Shown here: in pieces, positions 7,980 to 16,174 of the stretch | Numbering within the stretch: the stretch's first letter is position 1 | How the letters are laid out: the number at the start of each line of letters is the position of its first letter | DNA from: an uncultured Eubacteriales bacterium | Lineage (GTDB): Bacteria; Bacillota; Clostridia; Christensenellales; Aristaeellaceae | Direction: 5' to 3' | NCBI GenBank assembly: GCA_902764285.1 | Contig: CACWVN010000003.1 | Span: forward strand, 1-55,473 | DNA: 55,473 nucleotides | Translations under genes and position numbers: made by a program | The notes under the pieces: model-generated | What the model was told of the DNA's origin: nothing | The model's input: only the letters and a program-made list of their open reading frames with translations | Database searches by the model: none

Positions 7980-9848
7980 ATGAAAACCACGAAACTGCAC
8001 CGGATACTGGCGTTGGCGCTGGCGCTGGGGATGCTGATGACCGCGCCGGCGAGCGCCGCAGGGCTGCTGGGCTGGCTGTTCGGCGACGACGACGAGGAGG
8101 CCGTGGAGGCTTCGGCCACGGTGGCGCTGACGGTGGACGCCACGCCCGCGCCGGAGGCGGCCGCCGAGCCGGACGCGACGCCGTTCATCCCGCCGCAGAT
8201 CCCCGACTGCCAGCTGCGGGACGACGGCATGCTGCGGGTGTTCCTGCGGTCGCTGGGCGCGCCGGAGCAGCTGAATCTGACGTTCGCGGGCGTCTACGCC
8301 GTGGACGGCGATCCGGGCTTTCGGTTCGAGCGCGGCACGCGGGCGTGCCTTTCGGCGGCGGACGGCTGCGTGTACCTGTCCGTGGGGGGGCTGACGATCA
8401 ATTTGGGCGGCAGCGCCGTGTTTACCCGGCACCGGGCCGCCGACGGCGCGGAAAACGGGATTTACATCGATGAATCGGAAAAGAACGCGCTGTACTGCGG
8501 CGATCTGACCGTGTCCGCGGACGCGAACGGCGGGCTGCGGGCGGTGCTGAAGATCCAGGTGGAGGACTACCTGTACGGCGTGGTGGCCTACGAGATGAGC
8601 GATTCCTTCCCCATCGAGGCGCTGAAGGCCCAGGCCGTGGCCGCGCGCACCTACGCCATGCAGCGCAAATCGAGGTCCGCCGGCCGGGATTACGACCTGG
8701 TGGACACCACGGCCGACCAGGTGTACAAGGGCTTTGACGCCCAGTACGCCAACGTGATCGCGGCGGTGGACGCCACCCGCGGCGTGGTGGGCCTGCACGG
8801 CGGCAGCTACGCGATCTGCTATTACACCGCCAGCAACGGCGGGCAGACCGCGCTGGCCAGCCAGATCTGGGGCAGCGCCGACAACGACGGCTATCTGGCC
8901 ATGAAGGACGACCCCTACGACCTGGAGAACCCGCGCAGCCTGCAGAACGAACTGACCGTCTCCGCCCGCTGCGAGGGCAGCGCGTCGCTGAAGGCCATGC
9001 TGGAGGCGGCGCTGGGCGAGCAGCTGGCCGCGGAGGGCTACGGCGACGGGGAATGGCAGCTGGATTCCATCGAATCCATTGAGCCGGTGAACCCGCGCTT
9101 CGAGGGCAGCCGGATGTATGAAGGGCTGCGGTTCACGCTGCGGGCGAAGCTGTTGAAGCCCCTGGCGACGGCTGCGCCCCTGGCGACGACAGAGCCCGGC
9201 GCGACGCCGGAGGCGGACGGCATGCCCTTGGCCCCGGAGGCGGTGGAAAAGGAATGGGTGCTGTCCGACGGGACCTGGGACGTGACACTGGACGTGTACG
9301 GCCAGATCAAGGGCGCGCTCGCCCTGGGGCTGAACGGATCGGATTACGAATTGATCTCGGTGGAAACCGCCCGGGACGAATCCGGCGCGGCGCAGTCGTT
9401 CACGATCATCATGCGGCGCTACGGCCACGGCGTGGGCATGAGCCAGCGCGGCGCCCAGTGGATGGCCGGGCACTACGGCAAGGGCTGGCAGGAGATCCTG
9501 GCCTTCTATTACCCCGGCATGTCCGTGGAGCGGATGAGCTGGCCGGAATTTGAGCTGACCGACCTGGCGGCGCTGCCCGCCGGGGTGGGCGCGGCCCGGC
9601 CGAAGCCCACGCCCGCGCCCACGCCCGCGCCGCTGCCCGCGCTGCAATCGGGCGAATATTACGCAAAGGTGACGGCTGACCTGCTGAACGTGCGGGAAAG
9701 ACCCACCACGTCCTCTCCGGCCATCGACCAGCTGGCCCGGGGCCGGCGGGTGATCGTGTGCGGCGAGGCGGACGGCGACGGCTGGGTGCCGATCAAGACC
9801 GCGGAGCTGTCGGGTTACGTGAAGCTGGAGTATTTGAAGAGGGAGTAG
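7980..9848 (+). CDS. Secreted SpoIID/LytB-domain protein with C-terminal SH3 domain
   Basis: A 622-residue exported protein, with a signal peptide ending APASA at about residue 23. A SpoIID domain starts with VEDYLYGVVAYEMSDSFP near residue 193 and EALKAQAVAARTYAMQ. The glutamate of the YEM segment corresponds to the catalytic glutamate of SpoIID lytic transglycosylases, which cut stem-peptide-free glycan. The second half, RRYGHGVGMSQRGAQWMA near 480, is separated by a long alanine- and proline-rich insertion. The C-terminal 60 residues, LLNVRERPTTSSPAI to GYVKLEYL, form a bacterial SH3 wall-binding domain. ATG at 7980 has GGAGG upstream. At 622 residues it is longer than sporulation SpoIID (about 340), so a vegetative wall role is as likely. 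Confidence 0.9.
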   Translation: MKTTKLHRILALALALGMLMTAPASAAGLLGWLFGDDDEEAVEASATVALTVDATPAPEAAAEPDATPFIPPQIPDCQLRDDGMLRVFLRSLGAPEQLNLTFAGVYAVDGDPGFRFERGTRACLSAADGCVYLSVGGLTINLGGSAVFTRHRAADGAENGIYIDESEKNALYCGDLTVSADANGGLRAVLKIQVEDYLYGVVAYEMSDSFPIEALKAQAVAARTYAMQRKSRSAGRDYDLVDTTADQVYKGFDAQYANVIAAVDATRGVVGLHGGSYAICYYTASNGGQTALASQIWGSADNDGYLAMKDDPYDLENPRSLQNELTVSARCEGSASLKAMLEAALGEQLAAEGYGDGEWQLDSIESIEPVNPRFEGSRMYEGLRFTLRAKLLKPLATAAPLATTEPGATPEADGMPLAPEAVEKEWVLSDGTWDVTLDVYGQIKGALALGLNGSDYELISVETARDESGAAQSFTIIMRRYGHGVGMSQRGAQWMAGHYGKGWQEILAFYYPGMSVERMSWPEFELTDLAALPAGVGAARPKPTPAPTPAPLPALQSGEYYAKVTADLLNVRERPTTSSPAIDQLARGRRVIVCGEADGDGWVPIKTAELSGYVKLEYLKRE

Positions 9849-10026
9849 GGAGTAGGCAGTAGGGGAACGCTGCCGCTCCATCTTCCGGTAGGGGCGCCGA
9901 TGCGGCGCCCGCCTGTGGTGAATAAGGGAACAGGGAACAGGTAACAGGGAGACCGAGCGCCCGGGAAACAGTCAGGCGGACTGTTTTCAGCGAGGTCGGG
10001 CCGGCAGGCCCTGGGAACAGGGAACA
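9841..10026. repeat. Two heptad-repeat families between the SpoIID and caspase-like genes
   Basis: Units GGGAGTA, GGGAGTA, GGCAGTA run from 9841 to 9861 and overlap the SpoIID stop codon. A second family, GGGAACA, GGGAACA, GGTAACA and a degenerate fourth unit, occupies 9926-9953. GGGAACA occurs twice more at 10013-10026, directly against the next start codon, so the repeat supplies the purine-rich sequence in the ribosome-binding position. The first family recurs at 19037-19080. Confidence 0.7.
9889..9911. repeat. AGGGGCG-type palindrome
   Basis: GGGCGCCG at 9892-9899 and CGGCGCCC at 9903-9910 form an 8-bp perfect stem with a 3-base loop, preceded by TAGG. Its outline resembles the larger palindrome at 28442-28473. 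No U-run follows, so it is not a standard terminator. Confidence 0.5.
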
Positions 10027-10029
10027 GGA

Positions 10030-12045
10030 ATGACGAGAGGGATCTTGCGCATCGCGTTGGTTTGGCTGGCGGCGCTGGCGGCGGCGTCCGGCCTGGCTGC
10101 GCCCGCGCGAGCCGATGCCGCGGTCCTGCCCGCCGGCGCGCTGGCGGAAGTGAACCTGGACGGCGGCGAGGCGGTCTACGCCTTCACGGCGGCGTCCAAC
10201 AGCGTCTACGACGTCTGCCTGTTCCCGGCGGAGGACGCCGCGCCCGAGATCCGCGCCCAGCTGTGGCAGGGCGACGCGCTGCTGGCCGAGGGCGATGGCG
10301 GCGTATCCGCCGTCAGCCTGCGGCTCACGGCGGGCGAACGCTACCAGATCCGGCTGTCGGGATCGGGCCGGGCGCGCCTGGAAGTGGCGCGGCACGCGCT
10401 GTCGCGCTGCTTTTCCATGCCCATGCCGCTGGATGCCGCGGGCGACAGCTACGCCAAGGCCTTTGCCCGCGCGGGCGACGCGCACTGGTATCTGGTGGAG
10501 GCCGGGACGGCGCTGCCTGTGGCGCTGGCGGGCGTGCCCGCCGACGCAGGGCTGCGGCTGGAGATCCGGCTGTTCGACGAGGACGGCCGCCTGGCGGCCG
10601 AGGGCATGCCCACCGCCGGAGGAGCCTGTCTGCTGGATTTCACGCCGGAGGCCGGGCAGCGGCTGTGGCTGCGGGTATCGGCCCGGGACGGCGCGACGGG
10701 CCTGTACGCGCTGCGCCTGGAGCGCGGCGCCGGCGGCGAGACGCCGGACCGGCTGACCCTGTCGCGCCGGGAGATGACGCTTTCGGGCCGGGAATCCGCG
10801 CGGCTGACCGCCCGGTTCAGCCCGGAGGGGACCGGCGGCCTGGTGTACTGGGAGAGCAGCGATTCCGCCGTCGCCGGTGTGGACGACCAGGGGACGGTGA
10901 CCGGCCGCAGCCCCGGCGAGGCGGTGGTGACGGCCTACGGCGCGGACGGGATATCGGCCCGCTGCCGCGTGAAGGTGGAATACGTTCCGGTCGAGGGCGT
11001 CGAACTGCTGGCGGAGCGCGTGACGCTGAACGCGGGCGACGACGCGGCCATCGAATGCGCCGTGCTGCCCCCGAACGCCACCGATCCGACGCTGGAATAT
11101 GAAATCGAGCCGTCGGACGTGGCCGGGATCGACGCCAGCGGCGTGCTGCGCGGGCTGAAAGAGGGATGGGCCACGCTGACGGTGCGCGCCGCGGACGGCG
11201 GATGGGAGGATTCGATCGACGTGCTCATCGGGCCCGCGCCGAAGCGCTGGCGCGCGCTGCTGGTGGGCGAGCAGGGCTATGCCAGCACGGTGGCGGCGGT
11301 GCGCACGGGATCGGCCAATTCGGTGGCGGGCATCCGCAGCATGCTGGGCGAGCTTTCGATGGACGGCGCGCGCTGGCAGGTCACCACGCGGCTGGACGTC
11401 TCCCGGGACGGCGCGCTGGCGGCCATTGGCGAAGCCTTCGCCGGGGCCGGCGACGGCGACATGAACCTGTTCTACATCACCTGCCACGGCGAGTACACCG
11501 GCGGGATGACCTGCTTTCGGATGTACGACGGATCGGTGCTGACGGCGGCGGAGCTGGCGCAGGCGCTGGCCGGCGTGCCGGGGCGGATGCTGGTGGTGAT
11601 CGACTGCTGCGGCAGCGGCGGGGCGATCGGCCGGGCCGGCGGGCCGGAGGATATTCTGGAGGGCGTCGACGCCGTGTTTTCCGGCATGCGCGGGCCCGCG
11701 GTGATGGGCGGCAGCCGGTTCATGGTGCTGGCCAGCGCCGCGCAGGAACAGGACAGCTACCGCATCAGCTTCGGCGAGGGCGGCGCGGAATCCGGCATGG
11801 CCACGGTGTTCGCCCGGGCGCTGTGCGAGGCCGGCGGCTGGAGCATCGACCGCGGCGGCCGCGGCGCCATGCGCGCCGACGCGGATTACGACGGCGCCGT
11901 GACGCTGAGCGAGCTGTACAGCTATACCGCCCGGCGCGTGATGTGGTATCTGTCGCTGGCGGGCCGGCTGTCCGGCGGCGCGGCGTATGCCCAGAGCGTG
12001 CAGGTGTGGCCCGAGGGCTGCGCCGAGACGGTGTTCGCGCGGTAG
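10030..12045 (+). CDS. Secreted Big2-domain protein with C-terminal caspase-like (C14) peptidase domain
   Basis: A 671-residue exported protein with a signal peptide ending APARA near residue 29. Residues about 30-240 form beta-rich segments not assigned to a family. Two Ig-like Big2 domains follow (about 240-400), with VYWESSDSAVAGVDDQGTVT and GVLRGLKEGWATLTV. The C-terminal domain begins RWRALLVGEQGY near 408. It carries a histidine in YITCHGE (H486) and a cysteine in VIDCCGSGG (C527), the D-x-C-x-S-G pattern of caspase-fold peptidases. Family members cut after basic or acidic residues; the target is unknown. It follows the SpoIID gene by 181 bases and ends at a strong terminator. The start has no clean Shine-Dalgarno, only GGGAACAGGA from the heptad repeat. 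Confidence 0.82.
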   Translation: MTRGILRIALVWLAALAAASGLAAPARADAAVLPAGALAEVNLDGGEAVYAFTAASNSVYDVCLFPAEDAAPEIRAQLWQGDALLAEGDGGVSAVSLRLTAGERYQIRLSGSGRARLEVARHALSRCFSMPMPLDAAGDSYAKAFARAGDAHWYLVEAGTALPVALAGVPADAGLRLEIRLFDEDGRLAAEGMPTAGGACLLDFTPEAGQRLWLRVSARDGATGLYALRLERGAGGETPDRLTLSRREMTLSGRESARLTARFSPEGTGGLVYWESSDSAVAGVDDQGTVTGRSPGEAVVTAYGADGISARCRVKVEYVPVEGVELLAERVTLNAGDDAAIECAVLPPNATDPTLEYEIEPSDVAGIDASGVLRGLKEGWATLTVRAADGGWEDSIDVLIGPAPKRWRALLVGEQGYASTVAAVRTGSANSVAGIRSMLGELSMDGARWQVTTRLDVSRDGALAAIGEAFAGAGDGDMNLFYITCHGEYTGGMTCFRMYDGSVLTAAELAQALAGVPGRMLVVIDCCGSGGAIGRAGGPEDILEGVDAVFSGMRGPAVMGGSRFMVLASAAQEQDSYRISFGEGGAESGMATVFARALCEAGGWSIDRGGRGAMRADADYDGAVTLSELYSYTARRVMWYLSLAGRLSGGAAYAQSVQVWPEGCAETVFAR

Positions 12046-12065
12046 CCCCCGGGCCGCCGCCATAG

Positions 12066-12112
12066 AAAAAGCCCTTTACGCAGGTCTTTTGGACTTGCGT
12101 AAAGGGCGCTTT
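12066..12112. terminator. Bidirectional intrinsic terminator
   Basis: The arms GCCCTTTACGCA (12071-12082) and TGCGTAAAGGGC (12096-12107) form a strong hairpin between the convergent caspase-like and thrS genes. The better U-run (five U) lies on the thrS side. Confidence 0.85.
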
Positions 12113-12120
12113 GTTTGCCC

Positions 12121-14016
12121 TTATTCCGCGGGCACCTCGCCGATCAGCTCCAGCGGGCGCTCCTCGTTCATCTTGTTGCACATCTTCACCAGCGTCTCCA
12201 GCTTCACGTCGTGCAGCTGCTGCTTCTGGCCGCGCACCGTGATGGCCACGGTGCCCTCAGCGGCCTCCTTGTCGCCGACGACGATGATGTAGGGATCCTT
12301 CATGGTCTTGAAGTGCTTGATCTTCTCGTTCATGTTCTTGTCGGCATAGTCCACTTCCACGCGGATGCCCTCGTCCTCCAGCGCCTCGACCACCTTCTTC
12401 GCGTAGTCGTTGTGCTCCGGGCGGATCGGCACCACGGCCACCTGGTAGGGGCTGAGCCAGAAGGGGAACGCGCCCTTGAAGTTTTCGATGATGATGCCGA
12501 TGAAGCGCTCCAGCGAGCCGTACAGCGCGCGGTGGATGACCACGGGCATCTCCATGCCGCCCTCCTTGGTCTGGTAGGTCAGGCCGAAGTTGTGGGGCAG
12601 CTGGAAGTCCAGCTGGATGGTGCCGCACTGCCATTCGCGGCCCAGCGCGTCCTTGATCTGCAGGTCGATCTTCGGGCCGTAGAAGGCGCCGTCGCCCTCG
12701 TTGATCTCGTAGCCGCCCTCGCCGTACTTCTTGTCCAGGATGCTCTTCAGCGCGGCCTCGGCGCGGTTCCACACCTCGATGTCGCCCATGAAGTCGTCCG
12801 GGCGGGTGGAGAACTCGGCGCGGTAGGTGACGCCGAACGTGGCGTAGATCTCGTCGGCGATGGCGATGATGTCGGCGATCTCGTCCTCGATCTGGCTCTC
12901 CATCACGAAGGTATGGTCGTCGTCCTGCCGGAACTCCTGCACGCGGAACAGGCCGTTCATCTGGCCGGATTTCTCCTTGCGGTGCAGCACGTCGTATTCG
13001 CTGTAGCGGATCGGCAGCTCCTTGTAGGAGTGCACGGTGCGCTTGTAGGTCATCATGGCGTTGGGGCAGTTCATCGGCTTGGCGCCCATGGTGTCATCCA
13101 GATCGCGGTTGAACAGCGGGCTGCCGGCGGGCAGCTTCACCGTCGCCGTCTCGTCCAGGCCGTCCTGCGGGTTGTCCAGCACGCCGGGGATCTCGGCGTC
13201 GGCGGCCATGAAGCCCTCCAGGCCCGGCACCATGAACATGTTGTTCTGGTAGTGGGCCCAGTGGCCGGAGATGACCCACAGCTTCTTTTTGTTGATCAGC
13301 GGCGCGGAGATCTCCGTGTAGCCGTGCTTTTCCTGCAGCTTGCGGGAATAGGCCAGCAGCGTCTGGTACAGCTTCCAGCCGCGGGGCAGCCAATAGGGCA
13401 TGCCGGGCGCGGTCTCGTCGAACATGAACAGGTCCAGCTCCTTGCCCAGCTTCTTGTGGTCGCGCTCCTGGGCCTCGCGAATCATGTTCAGGTGGGCCTT
13501 CAGCTGCTGCGGGTCCGGGAAGGCGTAGACGTACACGCGCTGCAGCGAATCGCGCTTCTCGTCGCCGCGCCAGTAGGCGCTGGACACGGCGCGGATCTTG
13601 TAGGCGACGGACAGCAGCTCGGAGGAGTTCTCCACGTGCGGGCCGCGGCACAGGTCCACGAAATCATCGCCGGTATAGTAGACGGTGATCGTCTCGCCCT
13701 CGGGCAGGTCGTTGATCAGCTCTTCCTTGTACTTCTGCCCCTTGAAGATCTCCAGCGCTTCGGCCTTGGAAACCTCCCTGCGGGTCCAGGCCTCCCTGCG
13801 CTTCATGATCTCCTTCATCTTCGCCTCGATGGCGGGGAAATCCTCGGTGCTGATGCCCCGGGGCAGCAGGAAATCATAGTACATGCCGTCGGCGATCTGC
13901 GGGCCGATGGCGATCTGCACGTTCTCCCGGCCGAAGATCTCCATCACGGCCTTGGCCAGGATGTGCGCCAGCGAGTGGCGGTAGACTTCCAGGAATTGTT
14001 CGCGATCCATGTGCAT
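12121..14016 (-). CDS. thrS: Threonyl-tRNA synthetase lacking the TGS domain
   Basis: Charges tRNA-Thr with threonine in the cytoplasm. The 631-residue protein starts almost at the editing domain: HSLAH (residues 14-18), and CRGPH near 123-127 which supplies the other editing-site residues. The usual 60-residue N-terminal TGS domain is absent. The class II catalytic core shows MNCPN, the motif 2 region FRVQEFRQDDDHTF, GAFYGPKIDLQIKDALGREW, and motif 3 VIHRALYGSLERFIG. The anticodon-binding domain is at the end (VAVVPI to the C-terminus). An insertion of roughly 35-40 residues lies at about 265-305, between MFMVPG and KPMNCP, where most ThrRS proteins have a short connection. ATG at 14016 has AAAAGGAG upstream. 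Expression is under the T-box leader. Confidence 0.95.
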   Translation of the reverse strand: MHMDREQFLEVYRHSLAHILAKAVMEIFGRENVQIAIGPQIADGMYYDFLLPRGISTEDFPAIEAKMKEIMKRREAWTRREVSKAEALEIFKGQKYKEELINDLPEGETITVYYTGDDFVDLCRGPHVENSSELLSVAYKIRAVSSAYWRGDEKRDSLQRVYVYAFPDPQQLKAHLNMIREAQERDHKKLGKELDLFMFDETAPGMPYWLPRGWKLYQTLLAYSRKLQEKHGYTEISAPLINKKKLWVISGHWAHYQNNMFMVPGLEGFMAADAEIPGVLDNPQDGLDETATVKLPAGSPLFNRDLDDTMGAKPMNCPNAMMTYKRTVHSYKELPIRYSEYDVLHRKEKSGQMNGLFRVQEFRQDDDHTFVMESQIEDEIADIIAIADEIYATFGVTYRAEFSTRPDDFMGDIEVWNRAEAALKSILDKKYGEGGYEINEGDGAFYGPKIDLQIKDALGREWQCGTIQLDFQLPHNFGLTYQTKEGGMEMPVVIHRALYGSLERFIGIIIENFKGAFPFWLSPYQVAVVPIRPEHNDYAKKVVEALEDEGIRVEVDYADKNMNEKIKHFKTMKDPYIIVVGDKEAAEGTVAITVRGQKQQLHDVKLETLVKMCNKMNEERPLELIGEVPAE

Positions 14017-14089
14017 ACGCTCCTTTTCATTTGGAAATTGGAAACGGGCGGCAGGGGTGCGGGGGAAGCCGGTCTCCCGCCAACAGGAT

Positions 14090-14309
14090 AAAAAAACAGC
14101 CTTCGCCCGTGCGTCACGCCGGGACGAATGCTGTGCATCCGCGGTTCCACCCTGCTTGTGTAAACCCCTCGATCGCGCTGTATCGCGCGCGAAACGCCTG
14201 CCATCGAGGGGCGGTATCCCGCGGCGGCCGCGGTACGCGCTTTCAGCCTGCGGCGCATACTCTCTTGCCGTGCCCTTCCGGGGGACTTGTTCCCTGTCAC
14301 CTGATAGGT
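14090..14309 (-). promoter_or_regulatory. T-box riboswitch leader of thrS
   Basis: The minus-strand leader contains the T-box sequence AGGGTGGAACCGCGG (14153-14139), the antiterminator element that pairs with the uncharged tRNA 3' end. Next comes a terminator hairpin around 14135-14097 whose arms include TTCGTCCCG and CGGGCGAA, followed by seven U (14096-14090). Upstream lie AGAGAGT and GGCTGAAAG, typical of Stem I. An ACC triplet at 14234-14232 is a plausible threonine specifier. When tRNA-Thr is uncharged the antiterminator should form and thrS be transcribed. Confidence 0.9.
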
Positions 14310-14315
14310 GAATTG

Positions 14316-14344
14316 ATTCTATCACGTTTCCGGGGGCTTGTCAA
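14316..14344 (-). promoter_or_regulatory. Sigma-A promoter of thrS
   Basis: Consensus TTGACA (14344-14339) and TAGAAT (14321-14316) with 17 bases between, immediately upstream of the T-box leader on the minus strand. Confidence 0.88.
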
Positions 14345-14619
14345 CGCCTGAACCGGGCCGCAGAGGCGGGGAATCGCCGCCGCGAACCGAAACTTGACGT
14401 GGATTTAACGCAAAAACGCCCCAAAGCGCAACTCCGGCGCCGCAATTGCGGGAGGCGCCCCCGAAAAGAGTCCGGGAAGGCCCGAACGCGCCCGCGATTT
14501 AACGAAGCAATCTGCAATTATTTAAACGAATATGTCAATCCGCGCCCGGAAAGGATGATAAGATAATCGCGTCGGGCGGGACGGCTGCCCGGCAGAGGGA
14601 ACCCAAGGAGGTAAGCATT
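14345..14619. other. Intergenic region without recognisable gene
   Basis: This stretch separates the thrS promoter from the 47-residue ORF. It is GC-rich with interspersed A-runs. A degenerate promoter for the small ORF may lie at 14532-14567 (ATGTCA, then AT-rich GATAAGATAAT), but the spacing is not convincing. Nothing else is supported. Confidence 0.5.
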
Positions 14620-14763
14620 ATGAACAATTGGTATGAATTGCAGAACATGAGCACCCGCCTGTCCGAGGACGTCGGCGCGCCGGAACTGCGCAGCCCCAGC
14701 GTCAGCGGCATGCGCCCGCAGACCGGCTGGTTTGCGCGGCTGGTGAAGGCGATCGTCGGCTGA
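14620..14763 (+). CDS. Small protein of 47 residues, unknown
   Basis: An ATG at 14620 with a consensus AAGGAGG 6-12 bases upstream opens a 47-codon frame ending in TGA. A perfect intrinsic terminator follows 17 bases later. The peptide starts MNNWYELQNMST and ends WFARLVKAIVG, a short amphipathic basic-hydrophobic helix. There is no signal peptide or cysteine motif. It is isolated between the thrS promoter and the glycosidase operon, facing the opposite way from both. The ribosome site plus terminator make it a credible monocistronic small gene. I recognise no family; a membrane-active or regulatory peptide is conceivable. Confidence 0.7.
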   Translation: MNNWYELQNMSTRLSEDVGAPELRSPSVSGMRPQTGWFARLVKAIVG

Positions 14764-14780
14764 GCGCGGACGCATAGAGA

Positions 14781-14814
14781 AAGCCCGCTTCCCGGAATGG
14801 GAAGCGGGCTTTTT
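14781..14814. terminator. Intrinsic terminator after the 47-residue ORF
   Basis: AAGCCCGCTTCCC (14781-14793) pairs perfectly with its complement starting at 14799 around a short loop and is followed by five T on the plus strand. It can also terminate the convergent GH1 transcript, though with a poorer U-run. Confidence 0.88.
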
Positions 14815-14827
14815 GCGCCCTTTGCCG

Positions 14828-16174
14828 TCAGTCGTTCAGGCACGCGCCGTTGGTTTCGATCACCTTCGCGTACCAGCGGGCGGAATCCTTGGGGATGCGC
14901 CGCAGCGTGGGATAATCCACGTAGATGATGCCGAAGCGCTCGTCGTAGCCGCTGGCCCATTCGAAGTTGTCCAGGAAGCTCCACTGCAGGTAGCCCAGCA
15001 CCGGCGCGCCCTCGGCGATGGCCTTCGACAGCTCGGCCAGATAGCGGTGCAGGAAATCGATGCGCTTGGGATCGTGCACCTGGCCGTCGCGGAAGATCAT
15101 ATCGTTGCAGGACAGGCCGTTTTCGGTGATCATCACCGGCAGCCCGTACCGGCGGTACAGGTTCAGAGGGCCGTAGTGCATCACCTCCGGCGTGACGGGC
15201 CACTTGCATGCCGTGCGCGGGAACCCGCGGAAGGGCGGCAGGTCGCGGCCGGCGTCGTCCACCCTGTTGCCGTTGTAGACGTTGATGCCGATGAAATCCG
15301 GGGCCTCCATGGCCGCCCAGTCGGATTCGGGGACGGTGGCGGCGAACTTCTTCACCGCGGCGGGCGCGCTGTCGTCGTACTGGCGCAGGATCACGCTGTC
15401 CAGGACGATGTTGTGGCAGCCCTGCCAGCCCTGGGACAGATCGAAGGTGGCGCGGTAGGCGGCCTCGCGGTTTTCGGGCGTGTCCTGCTGCGGGAAGCAC
15501 AGCCGCCCGCAGGGCACCAGGCCCACCACAGTCTCCGGGTCCACGGCCTTGATGGCGCGCTGGGCGGCGCTGTGGGCCAGCGCGATGTGGTGGTACAGCC
15601 GGGCGATGTCCTCGTCGGGGCAGCGCCAGCCGGGCGCCATGACCTCGGTGGTGTAGCCCAGGGCGATGCACTGGGGCTCGTTGATGGTCATGTACTTCTT
15701 CACGCGGCCCTTGAACCGGCGGGCGACGACATCGGCGTAGCGGGCGAAGATATCGACGATCTCCCGGTTCAGCCATCCGCCGCGGTACTGCAGCGCGCTG
15801 GGCAGGTCCCAGTGGTACAGCGTGATCATCGGCTCGATGCCCTCGGCCAGCAGCCGGTCGACGAGGTCGTCGTAGTAGGCCATGCCGGCTTCGTTGACGG
15901 CGCCGTCGCCGTCGGGCATCACCCGCGCCCAGCTGATGGAAAAGCGGTAGGCCCGGATGTTGTGCTGCTTCATCAGCGCGATGTCCTCGGGATAGCGGTG
16001 GTAGCTGTCGCAGGCGACGTCGCCGTTGTCGTTGTTCTTCACGGGGCCGCCGCCGACGCGGTGGGTGAAGTCGTCCCAGATGTTCGGCCCCTTGCCGTCG
16101 GCGTCCCAGGCGCCTTCGCACTGGTAGGACGCGCAGGCCACGCCCCAGATGAAATCCTTGGGAAACTGTATCAT
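14828..16174 (-). CDS. GH1 family glycosidase (beta-glucosidase/6-phospho-beta-glucosidase type)
   Basis: A cytoplasmic retaining glycosidase of 448 residues, the normal GH1 length. FPKDFIWGVACASYQCEGAW opens the barrel. The acid/base glutamate is in TINEPQ (E166) and the nucleophile in ITENG (E351). LGYLQWSFLDNFEWASGY and RFGIIYVDY are the family's C-terminal signatures. ATG at 16174 has AGGAGG 8 bases upstream. The frame remains open upstream into the GNAT gene with no stop between, so an in-frame GNAT-GH1 product is possible. It is the last gene of the GH2-GH3-GNAT-GH1 operon and probably hydrolyses short beta-glucosides or beta-mannosides taken up by the cell. Confidence 0.93.
   Translation of the reverse strand: MIQFPKDFIWGVACASYQCEGAWDADGKGPNIWDDFTHRVGGGPVKNNDNGDVACDSYHRYPEDIALMKQHNIRAYRFSISWARVMPDGDGAVNEAGMAYYDDLVDRLLAEGIEPMITLYHWDLPSALQYRGGWLNREIVDIFARYADVVARRFKGRVKKYMTINEPQCIALGYTTEVMAPGWRCPDEDIARLYHHIALAHSAAQRAIKAVDPETVVGLVPCGRLCFPQQDTPENREAAYRATFDLSQGWQGCHNIVLDSVILRQYDDSAPAAVKKFAATVPESDWAAMEAPDFIGINVYNGNRVDDAGRDLPPFRGFPRTACKWPVTPEVMHYGPLNLYRRYGLPVMITENGLSCNDMIFRDGQVHDPKRIDFLHRYLAELSKAIAEGAPVLGYLQWSFLDNFEWASGYDERFGIIYVDYPTLRRIPKDSARWYAKVIETNGACLND

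Noticed and set aside
12115-14091. 658-codon plus-strand frame opposite thrS
   Set aside because: Antisense to a clear ThrRS and spans its ribosome site and part of the T-box leader.
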